Source: Antitrichia curtipendula (taxonomy: Eukaryota; Streptophyta; Bryopsida; Hypnales; Leucodontaceae). From it: a DNA stretch of 64,000 nt. This document shows, one piece after another, positions 55,405 through 64,000 of the stretch. Every line of letters begins with the position of its first letter. Within the stretch, counting starts at the first letter, position 1. Under the pieces are notes generated by a model, which was not told the DNA's origin, made no database searches, and saw only the letters and a program-made list of their open reading frames with translations. The stretch is from NCBI GenBank assembly GCA_951230915.1, contig OX579637.1:20026001-20090000 (forward strand), written 5' to 3'. Position numbers and translations under genes: made by a program.

Positions 55405-58400
55405 GTAAATTTCTATATCCAAACTAACTAAATGCTCATATCAAAAGGTATTCTCTATACATGTGTATTGAATGTTGTCAACCATCATGTTTCTTTGGTT
55501 GAATATAGTAGAAAAAATGATTGTGACAATTAATGACTTCACACTAATAGAGTGTGTTGTTTCCTTTTTGAAAAGTCTATTTGAATTTCTCAGTTTTAAA
55601 GTGCAAATACAATGTAGGAAGTGTCATTTTCAAAAACTGTATTTGAACTTGTCACTGCATAAAGTGCAAGTAGAATTTGAAAGTGACATCAATTGACGAT
55701 GGAAAGGAAACTTAAACAAAAATTATTTTGATGGAATCAACTGAATTAGTGGATGAAATGAAAACCATGCTTGGCTTGAATTTAGACAGTCGATGGGCGA
55801 AATGTGAGAGGACCAACTCGGCTTCCTAACAGTGAAGAAGAGATATACCGTCGTCGCCGAAGAGCGCATGGAGATGGTGAATTCACTTGGGAAAGGAGGA
55901 CAGATGTGGATGTAGAGAACATGGCCAGAGATGCTTTTGGTCGCATTGATGACATCCACAATGACGTTATAAGTGATGATGGGCAAGCGAGTGTTGAAGA
56001 TATGAATGTAGAAGGCATGGAACGTGATGCAGAATGTGATGAAGAGAATTTACAGTACTTGGTTGGAGAGTCCACTCAACGAGTTTTTGAAGGGAGCACT
56101 CAAAATCGTTTGCAATGCGCCATTGTATTATTCTCTTTGTGCAGTTTGTACTCGGTGCCAAATACGTTCATAGACGCCTTGCTGACATGGTTAGCTGGAG
56201 ACCTTTTGCCTACTTCGAATTGCTTTCCACGGGCTTCGTACGAGGTCAAGAGCATGTTGATGAAGCTAGATTTACAGCATAAGCAGGTGCATTGTTGTTC
56301 AAGCAGGCATGTGTTGTATGAGGGGGATAATGAAGATCTCCAAGAGTGCCCAACATGCCAGGAGCCTCGATTCATTCCAGGATCTAATAGAGTTCCTCAA
56401 CGAATAGTGCGTTATTTTGATTTCATTAAGCACTTTTTGAGAATGTTCAAGTGTTCTCAAGTAGCAAAGTACATGATATGGTATGATTCTCACAAGTGCA
56501 GGGGCCAGAGAATGAGGTCTATAGCAGATAGTTTGCAGTGGAAACACATAGACGAGCTTTATCCAGACTTTGCCGAGGTGAAGACAAATCTCCGTCTTGG
56601 TCTAGTTGCAGATGGCATTATTCCATTTAAGAATAATGCTATAAAGCACTCGACATGGGTGCTCCTACTAACAATTTACAATCTTCCACCTTGGCTTCTT
56701 ACTAAGAAATTTTTCATTTCACTGGTTGTGCTAATTCCTGGTCCCAAAGCTGCAACGGCCGACAACATAGACGTATTCCTGCGACCTGTAATTTGCGATT
56801 TGCTCAAGTTATGGAGTGGTATTCCTGCAGTCAATATGTCAGAACCAGAAGGGCAAAGATCATTCACATTGCGGGCCATACTAATGTGGACTATAAATGA
56901 TTTTCCAGCATATGGGCTTTTGTCAGGTCAGCAAGTGCATGGGTACAAAGGTTGTCCTATTTGTGGGCCAGAGACGTGCTCAGAATATGCTCACCTGCTA
57001 CACAAGATGATCTACATGGGGGGGAGACGACATCTTCCTCCCAATCACCCGTTTCGAAGGGCGAAAGCTGCGTTCAACAACCACCAGGAATGGGAAGTTG
57101 CTCCAGAAAGGCCTACAGGTGAAGAAGTTTGTAGGTGGGGGACTGAGAGAGAAGAGTTCCTTAGACAGGGTGGCGTCGAAAATTCGGACGCTGATCCTGT
57201 GAGACTCCACGGTGTGAAACGCAGGAGTGCTCTTTTCGACTTGCCTTACTAGACGGTATGTTTACATCAACATTGAAATTTATGATTGTGTTGATGAATG
57301 GTTTTGACAGGAGATTTCCTTAACTGTGATCACAATTACAAGGCAACAGTTCCAAATTGCAATTTAAGTTCACTTTAAAAAATGGAGAAGTGCATGCTTT
57401 GATTAAATATATGTGGATCATAAATAGAAAGCCAATTGTTGGAAGCCATTCAATTTGGAATACTAGTGGAATTGATTTTGTCTGTACGGTGTAATAGGAT
57501 TGTGACATTATTTGTAACGATGGTTAGTTCGGAAGCCCAATGAATGTGGGTTGCAAAGTACTGTTTGCTTAAATTATTCTTATTTGTAGAGCATGTTGTA
57601 CCTCATTATGAAGGTCTTCCATGGGTTGCATGCTGAATTTGAACACAGAAGAGTCATTGGATAAATTATATGTGATCATAGTGCTGCATGTATTTTGGCT
57701 TGATCTATATGACGTAGCTCTGCTGCATTGTAGGTGTGATATATAGGTGATAGAAATTTCATATTCTTGAAATCGATGTGGGCGATTAGAGTATGAGGTA
57801 ATCCCATCCGGGGGTTCATGTAGTCACTGTGGATTAGTACGATGTATATGCAATATGTTACTGTCGTAGTATATTGTAGCAAAAAAAATGATTGTAAATT
57901 GCGAATGTCCAAGGACAAGGCATTGCTTTCATAAAGTAGGTCACATAGGAAGGTCAATTACAAGAAGATGTATGGTTGAGCATATACTTTGCACCCACCA
58001 TCTTCAAAGTAGTTTTAATATCTGTCTGAATTATGATGAATTGGGGTCTGTCTTCCAAGAAATCGATGTCTGTCTTTCATGAAGTTGAGCTATTCCAAGT
58101 TACTGCAATGCAGTAACTTTGGAGAAGTCATGGACAATAGCATTATGAAATGCAGCAGTGTGGAAAACTCTAGGAATATTTGACGTTCATCCTAATTATG
58201 CTCTATAAAAGTTAGTGAATGAGAGCATGGACTTTGTGTAAGATAGAGTCCGTTAATTTGTAAGGGTGGACATAGTAGCTTTCAGGTCGTTTCTTTTAGT
58301 GTCAATGTGTGTGCACTCTATGAAAACCGTCATGTGCAACTCCTTAGAGAATGTGTGGCCAGGGATGTTTGACAATTGTACTTGAAAGAAATGTGAAGTG

Positions 58401-61400
58401 ATTGTTCATGATATATTATATGAGACTAGGCATCTGAGGTGCCTTGGATTTTTTCCTTCTAAATATTTATTCACATTTTTCTAAAGTGTGGTTTGAAATT
58501 TGTTACTGAAGGTGTAGTGAAGAACTGTGAATTGTATGTGAAAAAATGAATCTACCTTTATTGGTCGTGATTAGCATTTGAGATTTTTGTGAAAGCTTTA
58601 TATTTGTCAATATTTAAACTCTGTAGAAGTTGTTTTTTAGAAGTCCATAGTGAAGGTGCAGTGAATTTTTTTGGATTGTAGGTGAAGGAATGAATCTATC
58701 TAGTGTTAGTGCGTCATGTACCTAGTAATGATCAACATATGAAATTCATAGATTTGTTTTTTTCCTTGTAAACATATTTGGACACTTTGCAAACCATAAT
58801 TCAGAATTCAATAGTGAATGTGCAATTGTGCAGGAAGGAATTTAGGATTTCAGTGCAAAGAATGTTAGTGAAGTTGCTGTGCATGGTTTACCTTGTCTTG
58901 ACGGGTGCATGAGGTTGATCTAGAGATGCCATCATGAAATTTTATGGAGTGCTTGAATGTCCATGATTAAATATATTGTCGTAAGTATATGAGATTTTTC
59001 CTTTTAGCTCCCGTGAATATGTATTCACTATTTTCTTTTGAATTTTATTAAGTGCTTGTTCATAAACTAATATGTTGTGATAAGTATATGAGCTTGTGGT
59101 TTTGTATTTCCATCAATATATATACTCATTGATTTAGAGCTGTTATTTTGGAGAAAGTCATTTGGAATCCAGTAGAGACTCTGCATCAAAGGATTTTTTA
59201 TTGTAGTTGAAGGAACGAAGCTGAAGTGGTCATATATGATGTATTCCATAATGATGGGCATGTTAGCTTCTTTTTTTTCCCTGGTCAATGCTTCTAATAA
59301 TGCAAACTGAGTAGTTAATCATTTAGAAATGATTAAATCAACTATGATAGGCAGATGATTTTTTTTCTGAAATAATGTTCTGTCAATAATTTTTAAAGGT
59401 GTGTAAATAAGTGCATGCCGTTAATTTTTGAATGGCTGTATCCTGGCATGGTGGATGCTACTGTGCATGTCCCGCCATGCATTTTGGATTAGAATTCACG
59501 AAACTAATATGAAATGTTTGTAAGAAATGTGCTTGCAGTTGCATCTTGCGCGCCATATACTTGATGTAATGCATTGTGAAAAGAATATATCAGAAAATAT
59601 AGTAAAGACAGCGTTTGGTGACAAAGACTATCCAGCATTTCGAGCAAACATGGAGGCACGGAACATTCGGCCGCATCTCCATCTACGAGAAGTTGGCCCT
59701 AATCGCGATAGGCTGTACATGCCAGATGCAACATATGTGTTGTCAGCAGAAGACAAGGCGAAGGTCCTCCAAGTCTTGAAGTCGTTGAGAACACCAACTC
59801 ATTATGTTGGTGCCTTGCATACTAAAATTAGCAAAGGCAAACTATCTGGTCTAAAATCACACGACTTCCATGTCTTACTGCAACAAATTTTGCCCTTATG
59901 TTTTCGAAAGGTGCGTAATAAGTCTTTTGCTAAGGCGGTGATTCGCTTAAGCAGAGTGTTCCAGAAGGTCTGCGCGAAGACTATAAATGGTGAGGATCAA
60001 CTTGAGCTCACCAGAGATTGTGCTGAGACTATGTGTTTGATGGAAAAAGAGTTTCCACCCTCTTTTTTTGATATTATGGCGCATTTGCCGAACCATATAG
60101 TGGAAAAGCTGTTTTTGTGTGGACCTGTTCACACCAGGTGGATGTACCCATACGAACACTACTTTAAGACATTAAAAGGATATGTCAGAAACTTGGCCAA
60201 ATCAGAAGGTAGCATTGCGCAGGGTTACCAAGTTGAGCAAGCTCTAGGATTCATAACTGAGTACATGTCAGAGTATACCATTACTACACGAAGAGTGTGG
60301 GATGACCAAGAGGAGCCAACAATGGTGGACGAGATTTTGGAGGGCAAAGGAAAACCTAGAGAATTGTCAGAAGATATGAGGAATGCAATGCACGAATTCG
60401 TGTTGGACAATGCAATGCACTTGCAAGCATACCGAAGGTAACTTCTAAGTCAAAATGAAATGACGATGCCTTGGAAGATGTGTCATTTTGCAGAATTGCT
60501 TGCTTTCTGGTCATGAATGAGTCCCATAAATTAAAGTGTGTTGACTCGGCATTGATAGCTTTGTTCGTTATACAGAAAGGACTACAAAAAGATAGCTTGC
60601 AATTGCATGTTCTAGTGTGTCACTCCATGGCTTTTGGTAACATTATTAGTCTATTTAAATCACAATAAATAATAATCAAACTACCTGCACAATTCCCACA
60701 TTTAATATCACTAACTGATAGTAAATGTTGTATTTGCTGCAGTAGGTATGAAGGGATGTGTGCTGAGCGAGCAACAGCACGAGCACAATTTCGAAACATG
60801 AATCCTAGAAGGAACGGGACGAGATGGGTACCATATCCTGTAGCTCTGCAAGAGCTGCCACCATTTCCTGAGTGGTTCAAAAAAGAGATTGAGGATGCAA
60901 AAGAGGTAGGAGTTGTCGTTCCTGAAGATGTCGAGGACTCCTCAAGACCTCCGTCCCTACGAGCACAACGATATAGAAGTATGTACGCCTATGGTTATCA
61001 CTTTCGAGTGAAAAGCGTTGAGGAGAACTTCAGTAGAACCTGTGACTCAGGGGTCGCTGCCGTGTTCCATAGACCATGTCAATCAGGTAGGGGAGATGAA
61101 AATCCAGTTGATGTTGCAATCGAGTACATAGGCCAAATTCTAGAGATTCTAGAGCTTGACTATAGACGGCATTGCACAGTGCTCCTGGTTTGCGAATGGG
61201 TGAAAGCAAACTATAGGAGGAGGAATGCCACAGTCAAAAAAGATGAGTGGGGATTTACTATGGCCAATTTCAACTCACTTGTTCCTTTCGGGTACGAGTC
61301 TTTTGCATTTCCGAGAAATTGTAATCAAGTTTTCTTCTCGGATGATGAGAATGAGCCCGGATGGAGAGTAGTCCTCCGAATTGAGGTGAGGGGTCGTAGA

Positions 61401-61625
61401 ATAGATAGCAAATTGGAGGAAGAAGACGAGGCTAAAATTTTCAGAATGGGTAGTAACAATGACTTTGAAGGACTCAGTGCTTCCTCAGTTTTGCCAGAGA
61501 TCAATCGAGAGCCTGTTCCTACAGGTAGGAATGTTGCATTAAATGACATTCTTGGGGATGGTGTGGAAGAGGCATCGTTGTTATTTGACCGGGAGGTTGG
61601 AGCATCTTCTGATGATGACGAATGA
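55141..61625 (+). CDS. CACTA tnp2-type transposase, second copy, nearly intact
   Basis: Four exon-like blocks: about 55141-55404, about 55789-57255, 59539-60437 and 60743-61625. Domain order: transposase-associated zinc-like region, tnp2 core (PF02992-type), DUF4218-like block and DUF4216-like block, then TGA at 61623-61625. These proteins cut at CACTA termini in the nucleus. Splice signals: GTATG donor at 57256, ttgcag acceptor at 59538, GTAACT donor at 60438, ctgcag acceptor at 60742. The only break seen is TAG 57250-57252 at LPY-stop, where relatives have Trp (LPYW). The middle intron is long (2.28 kb). The boundary between the first two blocks is uncertain. Terminal repeats of this element were not located. 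Confidence 0.85.
55789..57255 (+). CDS. Exon 2: tnp2 catalytic core
   Basis: An acidic N-terminal stretch (EEIYRRRRRAHGDGEFTWER, then DVDVEN) precedes the core. CPTCQEPRFIPGS lies near 56350, LGLVADGIIPFKNN near 56600 (first catalytic Asp candidate), LPPWLLTKKFF near 56690, LMWTINDFPAYGLLSG near 56890 (second Asp), and GYKGCPICGPETCSEYAHLL near 56950. It ends LPY-TAG just before the GTATG donor. The TAG sits on a Trp position (TGG) in the related copy at 6.07 kb. Confidence 0.85.
57256..59538 (+). other. Intron of the transposase, no other gene seen
   Basis: 2.28 kb between LPY-stop and the LHLARHILDVMHC start of the next block. No inserted element was recognised, though the length suggests one may be present in decayed form. 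Confidence 0.4.
59539..60437 (+). CDS. Exon 3: DUF4218-containing region
   Basis: Begins LHLARHILDVMHCEKNISEN. Then LSGLKSHDFHVLLQQILPLC, EKEFPPSFFDIMAHLPNHIV and GPVHTRWMYPYEHYFKTLKG, then GYVRNLAKSEGSIAQGY. Frame open throughout. It matches position by position the broken copy at 6418-7420. Confidence 0.85.
60743..61625 (+). CDS. Exon 4: DUF4216-like C-terminal region
   Basis: Spliced from ...YRS onto RYEGMCAERATARAQFRNMN. Contains VDVAIEYIGQILEILELDYR, VLLVCEWVKANYRR, DEWGFTMANFNSLVPFGYES and NQVFFSDDENEPGWRVVLRI. The tail is acidic and ends DDDE before TGA 61623-61625. Compared with 7823-8540, it retains the Gln and Arg codons that are stops there. Confidence 0.85.
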
Positions 61626-64000
61626 CTTCTTCTATATTAATCAGCCTTGCTCAAGTTTTCTTGTCGCTAACAAGTTCACTAGAAACTGCATTGATTTCTG
61701 TCAAGAGACAATCGAAGTGAAGTGGAGTAAAGCAAATGTGACTGGAAAACACAGGTGCGTTGATCGAAAGGCCTGATGTTCTGGTCGAGAATGAGGGACT
61801 GTTCTGTTTGGAAATGATGTATGTGAAAAATTGCTTTCTTTTCTCTCATGCAGTTTGTATGACTAATTCATATTTCTGAATTGCCTTGCATATATAGTGT
61901 AGTTGTTTAAAAGCCGACTTACAGTAGTGGTCTGTGGCAGTTGATAATATTGCCGAGTCCTAAGGTTTTCTGTTTGAAAGTGAAATGCATGGGTGCCATT
62001 GGATCGAGTTGTATCACGTGTAGTGTTTCTTGCAGACAAGACGTAAGGACAGGTAGTAGGTCCTTGACTTAAGTTGCGGAGGCCATGAGTTTCCACGTAC
62101 CGCATTATGAAATCCTGAAGACCGAGGATGACAGTATGCATGAAAGCATACTGAAAGTAAAAAATTGTAACTATGTTGTGTGGAGTGTATGTTAGTGGTT
62201 TCCTTGAAATTGCATCACAGATGGAGCTTTAGTATTGGCTGTAGTGCCACAGTTGAGAAGGTGTAGTACTTTATATTATGTTTTTAATTTGCAAAGATAT
62301 ATGGCGCATATTTTTTTTGAGTTTCTCCTCACAGTGTCCTAGCAGAGGTATTGAGGAAGTGTTTTCCTTCGCAGTAGTTGTAGTGTATCAAGACTGTCCT
62401 TTTTTATTTGTTATTGCACTTACTGAAGTCGTTCATATAGATGTACGGGATTTTTATGGTATGGAATGTGTGCAGGGAAGTTTGTAGCTTTGATTGCAGG
62501 TGATAGTTCTAGGTATTGGTTCATGGGGCTATGAAGATGGGAGGCCTTGTCTGAGTATTGTGTCTCACATAGGAGTTAGTGGCACTTCTTAAATGAATTG
62601 TGCATCTTTAGATTGGGATGTCTGATGTTGGTTTATTATGAAAAGAAAGCAATCCTTGTAGGTTTCGTTAGTGTGAAGAAGACCTCTCTGAATTTACATT
62701 CTGAGAACCTTCAGAGAAATAAGTCCAGAGAGTTATGAGGCAACTATGATCACTGGAAGTTGTTTTTAGTACAGGCAAGGCAAGTGCTATGAAAATTTAA
62801 TTATTCACTATGACGTCAATAGTTTCTTTTAAGAAAGGTATTTTCGTATAAGTGCAGATAGGTTTCAGGAAGGTAACATTGGTAGATGCTTTTGTTTTAA
62901 CTTTGGACTTCTGCCAAGGACGTTGCAGTTGTTTGTATGTCAGTGTATATGTGTTTCTCATATGTGTTTCTCTTTCATGCATGGTGTTCAGGATTCCAAT
63001 GAGATAAATGATGTGGTTAAGCAAATTGTTCCGATTCATATGATGCTGAGAATGCTCATATTTCTCTGTAGGTGGACTCATTGTATTATTGGTCGACTTA
63101 CGCAGTGTAGGATTCTACCAAAACACTGTACTATGTGTCATCACGGGGGATGTAGAGCAGAATGCAGAGCATGAAGCTGTGGATCTTGGAAGGGAGGTTC
63201 TCAGACAAATTACGGAGAAGCTGATGATGGAGTGAATTGTGAGTGGTTATCCAAATACATGCTTCTGTAGTATGCATAAGGAAGTTATGTGATAGTATGT
63301 TATTATGTTTGCTAATTTTTATAGTAAATGACACTTCATGAAGTTTCTGACTTCATTTGCATTGTGACGGGCACATGTAAAGTTTATTTCAACTTTCAGA
63401 AGGTAGACTAATGGACGTGGTAATTGAACATGTCAACGAAAGTGACCATCACCACATGTGTTCTTGGCTTAACAAGTTTTGATATATGAGCACCTGATTT
63501 GGAATCCTTTTTATTAAGCAATAACTGTAGGCTTGCAAGTTGTATTAACCTTTACATTTCTGATTTCAGTGATATGAATGTGAATATTGAAGGAGTAATG
63601 TCCCCAAAGCAAATGTTATTACTATTATGAGAAATGCGAAGCTATTGGAATACTATTTACCTTCCAAATCTTTGGAGGCTTCAAAACTGGCATTGCGAAT
63701 GGGAAAGTCATTGGTATGTCATGCAGAGTTCATGAGTTGTTCATGCGTCTTTCAGGAAGACGTAAGAGGCCAATCAGTGTCTTGCATTTTCATTGGAAAG
63801 GTTGTGAAGTAGATGTTATTCTCTATTGAATAATAAACCTTAGTGGTTTAATTTGTTGATATTGTATTTTATGATTATAGGATTACATGTTTGGACTTTA
63901 TTTCTTGAAATGATGGTTGGAGGCAGGGCGCTGTGGACAGGTTGAAGAGGAAATGGCCAAGAAGGAGAACCCATTGGAGCTTTTCGAAGAAGCAATGAGG
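61626..64000. other. No gene recognised
   Basis: 3' flank of the second CACTA gene. No terminal repeat or domain seen. The remaining frames are short. Confidence 0.3.

Noticed and set aside
57460..57475. CACTA right terminus (ATACTAGTGG)
   Set aside because: It lacks the TTTTC part of the terminus and lies inside the transposase intron; probably chance.

Overview
The window reads as plant nuclear DNA, most likely from a land plant or close streptophyte. The lineage cannot be fixed from sequence alone, and a non-seed plant is only a guess. The reasons are CACTA (En/Spm) transposases of the tnp2 / DUF4218 / DUF4216 type, GT-AG introns, long AT-rich non-coding stretches, many nested repeats, and a decay pattern (CAG to TAG, CGA to TGA) expected where plant-type CHG and CG cytosine methylation is deaminated. 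I see no bacterial-style operon, rRNA gene or CRISPR array, and I cannot vouch for any tRNA gene.

Layout. About 0.6-9.23 kb is a decayed CACTA element on the + strand: a 70/71-bp tandem array, an unidentified ORF, then a broken transposase in three blocks, ending at a 13-bp terminal repeat at 9219-9231. A 192-bp hairpin element of the same terminal-repeat family sits inside the transposase with a clean 3-bp target duplication. From 9.3 to 26.8 kb the DNA is AT-rich and gene-poor. It holds three copies (one partial) of a long-inverted-repeat element, a 2.3-kb element with 476-bp inverted termini, tandem repeats, and a decayed minus-strand gene of the DUF7869-like kind (19.5-21.5 kb).

From 26.8 to 34.5 kb the sequence is less AT-rich and carries minus-strand genes: an unknown gene, an FCP1-like phosphatase relative, and a large multi-exon gene (33.2-29.0 kb) that appears to join a ParB-like domain to a DNA-methyltransferase-like domain. 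A ten-unit array of 21-bp palindromes spaced about 101 bp lies beside this gene (33.48-34.42 kb), and three more copies of the palindrome lie inside two of its introns. This is the most interesting part of the window. 35.4-36.8 kb is tandem duplication and a CCCTA-rich minisatellite.

37-47.4 kb contains minus-strand exons. The clearest belong to a gene with an AT-hook, an Arg/Ser-rich stretch, an En/Spm TNPA-like domain and a C-terminal coiled coil (47.37-42.94 kb). 48.0-50.9 kb holds pieces of two ordinary host-type genes, a FANCE C-terminal domain and a monoacylglycerol-lipase-like alpha/beta hydrolase. 52.7-53.3 kb is the third full long-inverted-repeat element. 55.1-61.6 kb is a second, much better preserved CACTA transposase gene on the + strand. 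I recognise no gene in 61.7-64.0 kb.

Most coding regions here are transposon-derived. Many are interrupted by stops but otherwise keep a coherent frame, which is why several are marked pseudogene even though the protein can be read through.
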